Shown: piece by piece, positions 42,622-50,739 of the stretch | Numbering within the stretch: position 1 is the stretch's first letter | Layout of the letters: each line of letters starts with the position of its first letter | Assembly: GCF_014356525.2 (NCBI RefSeq) | Contig: NC_052518.1 | Location: 26,375,160-26,439,159, forward strand | DNA: 64,000 nt | DNA from: Nilaparvata lugens | Lineage: Eukaryota > Arthropoda > Insecta > Hemiptera > Delphacidae | Reading direction: 5' to 3' | The notes under the pieces: generated by a model | What the model saw: the letters and a program-made list of their open reading frames with translations, nothing else | Told to the model about the DNA's origin: nothing | Database searches by the model: none | Translations under genes and position numbers: made by a program

Positions 42622-44197
42622 ATGAGTTCGCCGTCCTTTATCCTCCCGGATAGCCCGCCTCCGCAGCATGTCCTAAACTACTGGCAGCGCAAAGCTGCCG
42701 AGACCTGTGCCAGCTCTTCTGCTGCTGCCGCCTCCGCTCCTGCCTCCACTGCACCCGCTCCACACCGTTCGACATCGCCAGGGGGCGAGATGGTGATTCC
42801 GGACAGCCCCATCCAACGCTTGCGTCCAGCAGCTACGTGGGCTCCGCGGCGTGCTGTGTTGACGACGCTGTCGAACAACATCAGGCAGAGGCAGGCGAAG
42901 AGGAAACTCGACTTCGAGGAGGGTGAAGTCAGCGGCGAAGAGGATAGCGTGCTCCCTCAATCAAAGGTTAGTTTCAACAAATATTATTAACTTGTGTATG
43001 CACAGATTTTTTTTCTGTGATTGATAAAAAATCTGTGCACATACGAGTCTTTGATTATTTGATATGAATATTATTTGATCTGAATATTATTTGAACTGAT
43101 TAGAATGCAAGCAATATTTCCTCGAACTGATTAGAAATGGTATTATGAGATATTATCGTTTGAAGTATTCAATCATGCATAAATGTCACCAATATTATTT
43201 GAAGTGCTTGAATGTAAAGGAAATACGAACCGAATTGATGCTAAGAAATATTATTTGAAGTGCTTGGAATGTAAAGGAAATTACGAACCGAATTGATGCT
43301 AAGGAAATATTATTTGAACTGCTTAGATATTATTATTATTTAAAGTATTCAATCATGCATAAATGTCACCAATATTATTTGAAGTGCTTGGAATGTAAAG
43401 GAAATTACGAACCGAATTGATGCTAAGGAAATATTATTTGAACTGCTTAGATATTATTATTATTTAAAGTAGCCACTCATGCAACAATGTCACCAATATT
43501 ATTTGAAGTGCTTGGAATGTAAAGGAAATTACGAACCGAATTGATGCTAAGGAAATATTATTTGAACTGCTTAGATATTATTATTATTTAAAGTAGCCAA
43601 TCATGCATAAATGTCACCAATATTATTTGAAGTGCTTGGAATGTAAAGGAAATTACGAACCGAATTGATGCTAAGGAAATATTATTTGAACTGCTTAGAT
43701 ATTATTATTGTTAAAAGTACTCGATCATGCAACAATGATATTTCAATAACTGATATTACTCACTTTATGCAGAGAATTCGATGATAATCTGATGTAGAGA
43801 TCTGAAACAAATAAGACACTAATCAAATATTTTTCAACAGAAACGTATGCTGGATGAGGACTCCTCTCTCGTACCCTTAATAAAGGAGGCTGAAATGGGG
43901 TTTGTAGAACTCATTAACAAACCAGTAGCCAAGCCATGGGTCCCCTTACGCGAGTTAGAGGAGGATCAACCATACCGCATCGTGTCCGCGAGGGAGCACA
44001 CGAACCAGCATGGTCGACGCATAATTTTGAAAATAATCAATGCAGGAAGCAAATGCGAGGTGTATCTACCTCAAAGATTTGCTTCCTGCATTGATGCGGG
44101 AAAAATTCGGGAATTCAATGAAACGTGTAAAAATTATGTGTTAGTAGTTACGCATAAGTGCCCAAATTGGACAGATATAAAAATTGTTAAAGCTTAA
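42622..44197 (+). CDS. Two-exon early-type protein with paired PDSP and RxL-type motifs (exons 42622-42966, 43841-44197)
   Basis: Exon 1 from the ATG at 42622 ends CAA TCA AAG|GTTAGT; exon 2 begins TTTTTCAACAG|AAACGTATG. Both splice sites are in phase 0, so the frames join cleanly, and the equivalent sites exist in copy A. Exon 1 product: SFILPDSPP, LNYWQ, Ala/Ser-rich linker, MVIPDSPIQ, TWAPRRAVL, then AKRKLDFEEGE. The last motif resembles cyclin-docking RxL motifs and the two DSP sites are Ser-Pro. Exon 2 (118 codons) encodes a beta-rich domain with PYRIVSARE, GRRIILKI, EVYLPQRF and KIREFN. I do not recognise the whole protein. The two halves could also be expressed separately; exon 2 has its own Met near its start. 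Confidence 0.68.
42995..43044. other. Inverted repeat just inside the intron (copy B)
   Basis: Left arm GTATGCACAGATTTTTT and right arm AAAAAATCTGTGCAC-ATAC pair with a two-base bulge, about 30 bases after the donor. Copy A has a hairpin with a related GTGCAC core at the same position. Confidence 0.65.
43190..43740. repeat. Tandem repeats of about 120 bp in the intron
   Basis: Four to five copies of a unit with CACCAATATTATTTGAAGTG, AATTACGAACCGAATTGATG and AACTGCTTAGATATTATTAT. The intron is otherwise unremarkable and ends in TTTTTCAACAG at 43840. Confidence 0.88.
44036..44095. other. Long hairpin within exon 2 coding sequence
   Basis: Arms 44036-44055 and 44076-44095 match at 19 of 20 positions (ATCAATGCAGGAAGCAAAT and its complement), and the loop contains a further GAGGT/ACCTC pair, all inside an open reading frame. 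Confidence 0.85.
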
Positions 44198-44235
44198 CAA
44201 TTTTTATATCTGTATACAATTTGGACACTTATGTG
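44152..44235. terminator. Long hairpin spanning the stop codon of the spliced gene
   Basis: ACAGATATAAAAATTGTTAA (44171-44190) pairs perfectly with 44194-44213, and the outer GCATAAGTG-CCCAAATTG pairs with CAATTTGGACACTTATG with one mismatch and a three-base bulge. The TAA stop (44195-44197) is at the loop. An AATAAA follows at 44278. Terminator, mRNA 3' structure or relic of a palindromic duplication are all possible. Confidence 0.65.
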
Positions 44236-44775
44236 TAACGAATTGTATATATATGTATGTGACTAGATGAATAGATCAATAAAATGTGTGTATATTTGAT
44301 AAAAAATTGTTTTCAATTCTTACCTGTTGTTGACGATGTTGATAAGTTTGTAATGAATATCACACAGAAGAAGAAGAAATGCTTCAGCTGCTCTGTTGTG
44401 AATGATAATTTAAATAAGGTGAGCAGGTCTTTTATAGTTTGTTGTGAGCATGCTCAGTAGACTTACCGCTAGAGGCACACAGCTGTGCAGGCAAGCGCTG
44501 GCAGCTTCTCGCCCCCTCCTTCTCGTGCTCCCACAGATGTGGGTGGCCCAGCATCATTTCTTCCCTTTTCAAATCACATTCACCTTTCAGATTTGAAATA
44601 ATATTCTTATCATTCAAGCAATGTATCACTTCAATCTGACAGTATAGCATTAGATGTAGAAATATGAATTCACTTCCAACTCATTGGTTGAACATTAAAC
44701 CAAATCAAGTTGATGTATTGATTAATTAATTAACCTCAGTTAATGTTCAACCATTGAGTTGAAAGGTAATGAAAA
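44236..44775 (+). promoter_or_regulatory. Region before the capsid gene cluster, with a terminal sub-repeat and a hairpin
   Basis: Contains an AATAAA (44278), TTTAAATAAGG (about 44408) and TTTTATAG as TATA-like candidates, one copy of the terminal unit (TTCAATCTGACAGTATAGCA, then TTAGATGTAGAAATATGAAT) at 44630-44672, and a 22-bp inverted repeat (44677-44698 with 44740-44761, one mismatch) ending 14 bases before the next ATG. Confidence 0.6.
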
Positions 44776-45459
44776 ATGGTATGTAGGAGAAAAAAGCAGA
44801 GTTCGAGAAAAAAGCAGAGTTCGAGGAAACGGGGTAAAGGAATCTTGAGTTCAGCGGCGAGAGTTTTTAAAGGTTTGGCAGGTAATGTAACATCAACTAT
44901 TCTAAATAAGGTAATTGATAACCTTGGGGAAGAATATCATATTCCCGGATACGAGTGGTGTGGCCCGGGCACCAAGGTTAATGAAAGGTTAAAGAGAGGT
45001 GATCAAGGCATAAATTCGTTAGATAAAGCTTGCAAGGCCCACGATATAGCCTATACTCAAAATAGTGATAATAAAACTCGGGCGGTAGCTGACAGGGCTC
45101 TAGCGAACGCTGCATGGGACATTTTCAAAAATCCTCAAACACCCCTTGCCGAGAAAGCACTTAGCTATCTTGTTACAAACGTTATGAAAGCTAAAGCGGC
45201 GTTTGGTGGGACTTTGAGAAAGAAGAAGAAGAAGAAGGGGGAGAGGAGAAGTTATAGTAACGATATTAGACGCAAAGCTATAGCTCAGTTGAAAAAGCAT
45301 ATTGCAGGAAAAGGATATTTTTTGAAGCCTTTTCCTAAAAGTGGTGGTAGACTTCTACCCCCACCCCCACCAGCATCATATGGAGTGAGTTTATTCCCTC
45401 AAGTTAAGAAACGTAGAACAACGAAGAAGAGTAGGAAGAAGAAGAAGAAGAAGACATGA
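44776..45459 (+). CDS. Phospholipase A2-domain virion protein with basic tails
   Basis: 227 residues. Basic N-terminus (CRRKKQSSRKKQSSRKRGKG), then a PLA2 core like that of parvovirus VP1 and other non-secreted PLA2s: calcium loop YEWCGPGT (59-66) and the HD dyad in SLDKACKAHDIAY (His89, Asp90, Tyr93). C-terminal half is Lys-rich with GGRLLPPPPPASYG and a final KKKRTTKKSRKKKKKKT-like tail. In related elements such a protein is a minor virion component that breaches endosomal membrane during entry; known for parvoviruses, inferred here. Its stop overlaps the protease start as ATGA. Confidence 0.9.
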   Translation: MVCRRKKQSSRKKQSSRKRGKGILSSAARVFKGLAGNVTSTILNKVIDNLGEEYHIPGYEWCGPGTKVNERLKRGDQGINSLDKACKAHDIAYTQNSDNKTRAVADRALANAAWDIFKNPQTPLAEKALSYLVTNVMKAKAAFGGTLRKKKKKKGERRSYSNDIRRKAIAQLKKHIAGKGYFLKPFPKSGGRLLPPPPPASYGVSLFPQVKKRRTTKKSRKKKKKKT

Positions 45460-45818
45460 ATATTGAAGGAGAATTGAGTAATTATGATTTGATTGATTGG
45501 TCGAAATTATTACAGATTCGGTTAAGAGGCATATATATGCTAGATGCATTACCCAAAAAAATTCTAAAAAACGAGAATGCCATTGTGAATTTAGCAAGGG
45601 AAAGCGAGGATGGGACACACTGGGTAGCATATAAGAAAATTGGTTCTAATGTTTGGTATTTTGATCCAATTGGAAATTTACAACCTCCATACGAATTGGA
45701 CAAATATTGGAAAAAAGAAAATGGAGTAAATATATTTTATAATGTAGAGCATATGCAACCATTAAATAGCGATTTTTGTGGTCATCTTACATTATTGTTT
45801 CTTGCAAATCAGTTGTAA
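45456..45818 (+). CDS. PRO: Adenovirus-like maturation cysteine protease
   Basis: 120 residues, shorter than adenain (about 200). Catalytic order His-Asp-Gln-Cys is visible: GTHWVAY (His55), WYFDPIG (Asp70), MQPLNSDFCGH (Gln101, Cys108). The Gln-to-Cys spacing of seven matches adenain. Expected to cleave capsid precursor proteins during maturation. Begins inside the stop codon of the PLA2 gene (ATGA), so the two are translationally linked or use separate spliced messages. Confidence 0.92.
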   Translation: MNIEGELSNYDLIDWSKLLQIRLRGIYMLDALPKKILKNENAIVNLARESEDGTHWVAYKKIGSNVWYFDPIGNLQPPYELDKYWKKENGVNIFYNVEHMQPLNSDFCGHLTLLFLANQL

Positions 45819-45844
45819 TTAAGTGATTGTGGTGAACACACAAG

Positions 45845-46531
45845 ATGGTGGTTATTACATTACGATCTAACACAAGTGATCTCTATGAACATTTACAAGA
45901 AATTATAGAATTGGATAAAAATCGTGAATGGGAAATTGGATTGATTAATTTTTCCAGTTACAATAGTATTGCAAACATTAACAAAGGAACAAATTCCAGC
46001 TTCAAATATGGTGATAGATTAATCGAGTTGGATACTGGTGCATATGAAGTTGAGGATATTATAAAATCTTTAAAGAATAAATTGAATATTGATGACAAGA
46101 AGAATAAACTTATTATACGTGCAAACGTAAATACTATGAAGATTGAAATTCATTCTGATAAAGCCATTGATTTAACACGTTCTGATTCGATTGCTAAGAT
46201 ACTTGGTTTTGATAATGTTGTTTTGCAGCCAAATAAATGGCATTATTCCAAACATTTGGTTAACATAACAAGCGTTGACAGTATTCTTGTTGAGTGTAAT
46301 TTAGCTTGCGGCAGTTACTCTGAGGGAAAACAAAAACATGTAATCTACGAATTTTTACCAAAGGTTCCTAGCGGTTATTTAATAAACGAAGTACCATCAC
46401 CGATTATTTATGTACCTTTGAATACGCATCGAATTCAAACTATTAATGTAAAGGTAACGGACCAGAACGGATCGTTTATTGATTTCCGCGGAGATACAAT
46501 TACAATTAGGTTGCACATACGTGAAAAGTAA
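45845..46531 (+). CDS. mCP: Minor capsid protein (penton-like single jelly roll)
   Basis: 228 residues. Recognisable as the Polinton penton protein by its ordered blocks: MVVITLRSNTS, WEIGLINFSSYNSI, GAYEVEDI, SDSIAKILGFD, ILVECNLACGSY, HVIYEFLPKVPSGYLINE, IYVPLN and, near the end, DQNGSFIDFRGDTITIRLHI. Forms the five-fold vertices in predicted virions. Its stop and the next ORF's start share one base (TAATG). Confidence 0.88.
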   Translation: MVVITLRSNTSDLYEHLQEIIELDKNREWEIGLINFSSYNSIANINKGTNSSFKYGDRLIELDTGAYEVEDIIKSLKNKLNIDDKKNKLIIRANVNTMKIEIHSDKAIDLTRSDSIAKILGFDNVVLQPNKWHYSKHLVNITSVDSILVECNLACGSYSEGKQKHVIYEFLPKVPSGYLINEVPSPIIYVPLNTHRIQTINVKVTDQNGSFIDFRGDTITIRLHIREK

Positions 46532-46713
46532 TGGGTTATCTTATTTTCAACCCACGTTCGAATAAGACCAATCAAGTCATTAGAGAAAGGAACGCGATAG
46601 CGACAACACCTAAAAACAAACGTGCTTTGTCGGCTAAAAGCGCGAGAATATTAGAAAAGTTGGGTTTTATAGTCGATTGGCGACATGTTAGGCGGGGGAG
46701 CGGCGGCAATTAG
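46531..46713 (+). CDS. Small basic protein between the capsid genes (60 aa)
   Basis: ATG at 46531 overlaps the previous stop, and the end overlaps the major capsid ORF by 29 bases. Very basic (SNKTNQVIRERNA, TPKNKRALSAKSARILEKLG, DWRHVRRGSGGN). The placement and composition suggest a DNA-condensing or capsid-associated minor protein; I do not recognise the family. Its embedding between two capsid genes makes it more credible than an average 60-codon ORF. Confidence 0.6.
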   Translation: MGYLIFNPRSNKTNQVIRERNAIATTPKNKRALSAKSARILEKLGFIVDWRHVRRGSGGN

Positions 46714-47926
46714 TGAAATTCTGGATGTGGAGACAGACCTTCAGTTTTATAATGATATTACTAAATTCCAATTTCACACTCATACAGTTTATTCGGGACA
46801 GGAAATAAAAAACTCTGACGAGGCACGTATTGGCATAAATTCTTTAGATGTCTATTCTTTACCTTGTAAATCATTCATATTGATTGAGGGAACAGTTAAC
46901 TGTACAAAACCGGGAAAAGACCCAGCCGATACACCAGTTGCAGCAGGCTATAAATTAAGCAGTAACGTAATCGGTAACCTTTTTGACGAAATACGATATG
47001 AATTAGCAGGTCAGCAAATTTCTAAATCAAGATTGATTGGATTAACATCCACAATTAAAGCTATATTGGTGAAAAATACTCTCGATAAAAACACATATCA
47101 CTTGGCTGGTTTTGACAGAGCAGGATATGAGCTAACGGATAATACATTCACTTTCTGTGTTCCGCTGAAATTAATCCTCCCGTTTTTTGAAGATTTTCAA
47201 AGAATAATTTTAAATTTGAAACAGGAACTCGTCTTATTGAGGTCACCGACAGATCTAAATTGTGTTGAGTCTCAAAGCGGAACAAACGTTAGTGTGAAAA
47301 TTACAAAACTGCAATGGCGCATGCCCTACATAACTTTAGAAGATCATGTAAGACTGAAATTTTTGAGACTGCTCGATGCTGACACTCCACTGAAATTAGG
47401 TTTCCGCCATTGGGAAATTTGTGAATTACCAAATTTGCAAAATTCACTTAACCATTCTTGGGCAGTTCGTACCACATCGAGTTTTGATAGTCCAAAATAC
47501 GTTATAATTGCATTTCAAACTGATCGTAAGAATAAAATAAATAAATCAATATCTAATTTCGATAGCTGCGGTATTTACAATGTTAAAGTATATTTGAACA
47601 GTGAGTATTATCCATATGAAAATCTGCTAGGTAAGAAGGAGGTTTTATACCGGATGTTCTTGGATTTCGCGCCCTCGTATTATAATCATTCAATCAATAG
47701 CGAACTCGGAACAGAAATCGATTTTAAAACATTTTGTGAATCAACACCACTGATTGTTGTAGATTGTTCACACCAACCAAGTCATTTGAAATCATCGACA
47801 GATGTTCGTATTGAAATGGAATTTAAAAGTGCAGTACCTGCAAATACTTCCGCGTATTGCGTTTTAATTAGCGATCGTGTGATGGAATACACACCTCTCA
47901 CGAGTATGGTGAAAGAAGTTCAGTAA
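46685..47926 (+). CDS. MCP: Major capsid protein (double jelly roll)
   Basis: 413 residues from the ATG at 46685 (MLGGGAAAISEIL). Follows the expected Polinton hexon pattern: an N-terminal VETDLQFYNDITKFQFHTHT, ARIGINSLDVYSLPCKSFILIEG, VIGNLFDEIRYELAGQQI, a central beta-rich region with LKFLRLLDADTPLKLGFRHWE, and the C-terminal FDSCGIYNVKVYLNSEYYPYENL ... CVLISDRVMEY. These form the trimeric capsomers. Length is slightly below some Polinton MCPs (about 450-650). No break. Confidence 0.88.
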   Translation: MLGGGAAAISEILDVETDLQFYNDITKFQFHTHTVYSGQEIKNSDEARIGINSLDVYSLPCKSFILIEGTVNCTKPGKDPADTPVAAGYKLSSNVIGNLFDEIRYELAGQQISKSRLIGLTSTIKAILVKNTLDKNTYHLAGFDRAGYELTDNTFTFCVPLKLILPFFEDFQRIILNLKQELVLLRSPTDLNCVESQSGTNVSVKITKLQWRMPYITLEDHVRLKFLRLLDADTPLKLGFRHWEICELPNLQNSLNHSWAVRTTSSFDSPKYVIIAFQTDRKNKINKSISNFDSCGIYNVKVYLNSEYYPYENLLGKKEVLYRMFLDFAPSYYNHSINSELGTEIDFKTFCESTPLIVVDCSHQPSHLKSSTDVRIEMEFKSAVPANTSAYCVLISDRVMEYTPLTSMVKEVQ

Positions 47927-48016
47927 TTTGTTGATAGAGTGCATCACTGCAGGTTATATAAGGTGTGTACTGCGACAAATGTAAGCCATTATCAGTTTCA
48001 CCTTTGAACAGCCAAC
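47927..48016 (+). promoter_or_regulatory. Promoter of the 327-aa gene
   Basis: TATATAA at 47955-47961 and an arthropod-type initiator TCAGTT at 47992-47997, 36-38 bases apart, just before the ATG at 48017. Confidence 0.55.
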
Positions 48017-49000
48017 ATGTCCTATTCTTTGTGTTCTGATATTTTGGATAAGCCACAAACTCGCTCTATTGGTATTCAGTGCGATCTTGATAGTTTCTAT
48101 TATGAAGCAAGGTGCAGTACGCCGAAGCCGCTGGAGGTGGAGGAGGAGGAGGAGGGGAGAGACGCAGGATTACCGAAGCCGCTGCAGGTGGAGGAGGACA
48201 AAGGAGGATTTGAGGAATCCGCCGCCGCCCCCGCCGCCGCTGAGGGGAGAGACAAAGCCCACGAAGAGAAAGAAGGTCAAGCGACTGCTAAAATTGCTAC
48301 GGTTGATCTTCACTGGTTTAAACAAGATTGTAATCAAATTATTGTGAAAGAACTTGCCATAATTGATCAGTTTAATAATTATATTGTGTTCCATTTCAAA
48401 TCGCCATTTGCAAAGACAGAATTGAGTGCAAAATTGTATAACGATGTAACATGGTTAGAACGTCACTATCATAAAATAAAATGGGAAGATGGAGATTTAG
48501 AATACAATGAGTCATTAATACGTGATTACCTTGCAGCTTATGAGAAAATTTTCACAAAAGGAACTGAGAAAGCAAAGTTTTTAAGAAGATTGCATAGCAA
48601 CGTACAATGCATACCAGAGGATTTTCCAAAACCTGATTTCAGCTTTTTCACTAGTTCATGGTGTTATGCTGCATGCAACATTCATAAAAATAAACCACAT
48701 TCTCGCTGTGCGTTATTCTCTGCTCAACATTATAATTCTTTGTTGTTTAAAAATATGTATCAAACAAATAATTTCTTGTGCGAAAACAATCGAATGCAAA
48801 GTATGAAAATGGCTCCAATGTACACAAATTCACAGAAAAGAAACTTTGCTCGTTATGGATTCTTCTACAACGGAAAGGATCTACAGTGTGTTTATTGCCT
48901 GCATGCATTGAGACTGCATAAAGCGCGTACATGTTGTCTATCGTCAATTGATGAAGAAAGACCGCTTAATTACTCTATAATAGTTCCTGCCTACACTTAG
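48017..49000 (+). CDS. Unknown 327-aa protein with a BIR-like C-terminal Cys module
   Basis: Acidic repeat region at 34-85 (PKPLEVEEEEE, PKPLQVEED), then a domain starting KIATVDLHWFKQDCNQIIVKELAI with FKSPF, WLERHYH, FTKGTEKAKFLRRL and HSRCALFSAQHYNSLL. This pattern recurs in proteins of hemipteran mobile elements as I remember them; I cannot name the domain and an RNase H-like exonuclease fold is only a possibility. The C-terminus has NFARYGFFYNGKDLQCVYC, closely matching FARNGYFLHKNPFYLQCVYC in this element's BIR protein. Open throughout. Confidence 0.62.
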   Translation: MSYSLCSDILDKPQTRSIGIQCDLDSFYYEARCSTPKPLEVEEEEEGRDAGLPKPLQVEEDKGGFEESAAAPAAAEGRDKAHEEKEGQATAKIATVDLHWFKQDCNQIIVKELAIIDQFNNYIVFHFKSPFAKTELSAKLYNDVTWLERHYHKIKWEDGDLEYNESLIRDYLAAYEKIFTKGTEKAKFLRRLHSNVQCIPEDFPKPDFSFFTSSWCYAACNIHKNKPHSRCALFSAQHYNSLLFKNMYQTNNFLCENNRMQSMKMAPMYTNSQKRNFARYGFFYNGKDLQCVYCLHALRLHKARTCCLSSIDEERPLNYSIIVPAYT

Positions 49001-49022
49001 TTTTCTTCATTCGCTCAACAAC

Positions 49023-49298
49023 ATGGATCCGAGAAAGTGGTTGGCTCCCGACAACGAATTGGAAGTGAGGTTAAAAAACTGTATTGATTGGTACGATGAG
49101 TGTGAAAGTGCAATTAGGAAATCAACTCCTGAAAATTATAGTTTGGCGAAGCAATTGAAAGACATTTTTCTAAGCACGGTGAATTTAAATGATATAAGAG
49201 ACTATCTATGTTATTATCGTCCTCATAATTTATGTATAGATAAGCTAATTAGAATTGAAGATGAAGTTATGTATTGTTGTAGTGAAATGTGTAAATAA
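49023..49298 (+). CDS. Small unknown protein (91 aa), Cys-rich C-terminus
   Basis: ATG at 49023, 22 bases after the previous stop. Acidic with a helical centre; Cys at LKNCIDWYDEC, YLCYYRPHNLC and MYCCSEMC. The stop overlaps an AATAAA at 49294-49299, giving a very short 3' UTR, which supports it being a real last gene of a transcript. No family recognised. Confidence 0.55.
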   Translation: MDPRKWLAPDNELEVRLKNCIDWYDECESAIRKSTPENYSLAKQLKDIFLSTVNLNDIRDYLCYYRPHNLCIDKLIRIEDEVMYCCSEMCK

Positions 49299-49358
49299 AC
49301 GTTTTCTGCCTTCAAACGATTTTTCATTCCGATATCCCATTCACGTTTTTTAGTTTAG

Positions 49359-49520
49359 TTGCTGCTTAGAGCTAGAGCAGACACCACGTGTGGGGTAATC
49401 TTTAGTGCACGTGCGCCTATAACACGTGCATCTCATCAATTTAGAGCTAGAGCAGACAGCACGTGTGGGGTAATCTTTAGTGCACGCGCGTCTATAACAC
49501 GTGCATCTCATCAATTTAGA
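49359..49520. repeat. Two copies of a roughly 78-bp unit with CACGTG boxes
   Basis: Unit AGAGCTAGAGCAGACA(C/G)CACGTGTGGGGTAA ... TAACACGTGCATCTCATCAATTT at about 49369 and 49443. Probably part of the promoter of the following ORF. Confidence 0.75.
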
Positions 49521-49561
49521 ATTCTTTCCCCCTCATTCGAGTCACGTCAAACATCTGCAAG

Positions 49562-49876
49562 ATGCAGTGTTATGGTTTTTCAAAATTCAAAAAATTATCT
49601 CGTCTCTTGATGTCAATTTCATTTAATGAATTTGATTCAATTGCGAAGAATATTAAATTTTCAACAGGATGTCAAGATGTTGATTTACCGTTAACAAAAA
49701 CAGAAAATGTACACTTTTCGATTCTATCTGAGATTTTCGAACTGCTCAATATTCTAGACAGCGGTCATCTACATTATGATTGTACAAATGATTCGTCATT
49801 ATCTGTTGTTAAAAATTCCGATGAACTTTGGAAATGCTTGTACGATATTGCAGATAAAAAATGTAAAAGAACGTAG
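49562..49876 (+). CDS. Small unknown protein (104 aa) at the right end
   Basis: Open from the ATG at 49562; the Met at 49610 is an alternative. Acidic, with hydrophobic heptads (FSILSEIFELLNILDS), two Cys near the end (LWKCLYDIADKKCKRT). It ends next to the terminal repeat. No family recognised; it may be real given the compact layout. Confidence 0.5.
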   Translation: MQCYGFSKFKKLSRLLMSISFNEFDSIAKNIKFSTGCQDVDLPLTKTENVHFSILSEIFELLNILDSGHLHYDCTNDSSLSVVKNSDELWKCLYDIADKKCKRT

Positions 49877-50739
49877 AGATTTATAGCATTAGATGAGAGA
49901 GAATTTCTCAATTCAATTAGATATAGAGAGAGTCATTGACCTCACTTTGGATTAGAGTAATATGGATTCACTTTAATCTGTCACCAAGGGAATTTTTCCC
50001 TCTCATCTATACTGGGAGAGAATTTCTCAATTGATTCTTATCTCCTTTCCTTTCGGAAAGGGTGCGGGAAAGAGATGGCACGAGTAAAAGAAGGAGATCT
50101 CTATCTCTTGAACCTGTCATCGTAGTAGAGCGAAATGGATTCACTTCAATTTGTCAGTATAGCATTAGATGTAGAAATATGAATTCACTTTAATTTGACA
50201 CCAAAGGAATTTTTCCCTCTCAAAGAGATTTTTTCCCCACATCTATCATTCACCTCAATCTGTCAGCATAGCATTAGATGTAGAAATATGGATTCACTTC
50301 AATTTGACAGTAGAGAGAGAGGGATATCTTACCCCCCTCACCTCCACTGGACAGGGGGAAGGGGAAATCTATTTTTAGAAAGAGAGAGAAAGATATATCT
50401 CCCTCTCTCTCTATCCCCCTCACCACCACTGGACAGGGGGAAGGGGAAATCTATTTTTAGAAAGAGAGAGAAAGATATATCTCCCTCTCTCTCTATCCCC
50501 CTCACCTCCACTGGACAGGGGGAAGGGGAAATCTATTTTTAGAAAGAGAGAGAAAGATATATCTCCCCCTCTCTCTCTATCCCCCTCACCTCCACTGGAC
50601 AGGGGGAAGGGGAAATCTATTTTTAGAACACCCCCCGCCCTACAGGCGGGGGGAAGGGGAGGAGGGATGGACGAGGGGGGAGAGGGGGGAGGGGATTTCG
50701 AGCAAAAAAGTCAGTCTGAACTCTTAAACCTTCTCTACT
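49877..50739. repeat. Right terminal inverted repeat of Polinton copy B
   Basis: Mirror of the left end with about one copy each of subterminal units a, b and c (49900-50310), then four CT-rich units (50310-50640), the CCGCCCTACAGGCGG palindrome and a final TTTCGAGCAAAAAAGTCAGTC...CTCTACT. Far shorter than the left subterminal array. The 115-aa ORF here is a repeat by-product. Confidence 0.92.

Larger units (their letters stand above)
27620..50739. mobile_element. Full-length Maverick/Polinton (adintovirus-like) copy B, 23.1 kb
   Basis: Both termini begin AGTAGAGAAGGTTT reading inward, and the element is bounded by the exact 6-bp duplication TTTTCT (27614-27619 and 50740-50745); six bases is the Polinton hallmark. 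It contains PolB, integrase, packaging ATPase, adenain-like protease, minor and major capsid proteins plus accessory genes, so it is an endogenous virus-like element as well as a transposon. Only the ATPase shows a clear break (one-base deletion). The flanks are continuous in the paralog at 21.4-21.95 kb. Confidence 0.95.

Noticed and set aside
42385..42960. Three minus-strand ORFs over exon 1 of copy B
   Set aside because: Antisense shadows of a GC-rich coding exon.
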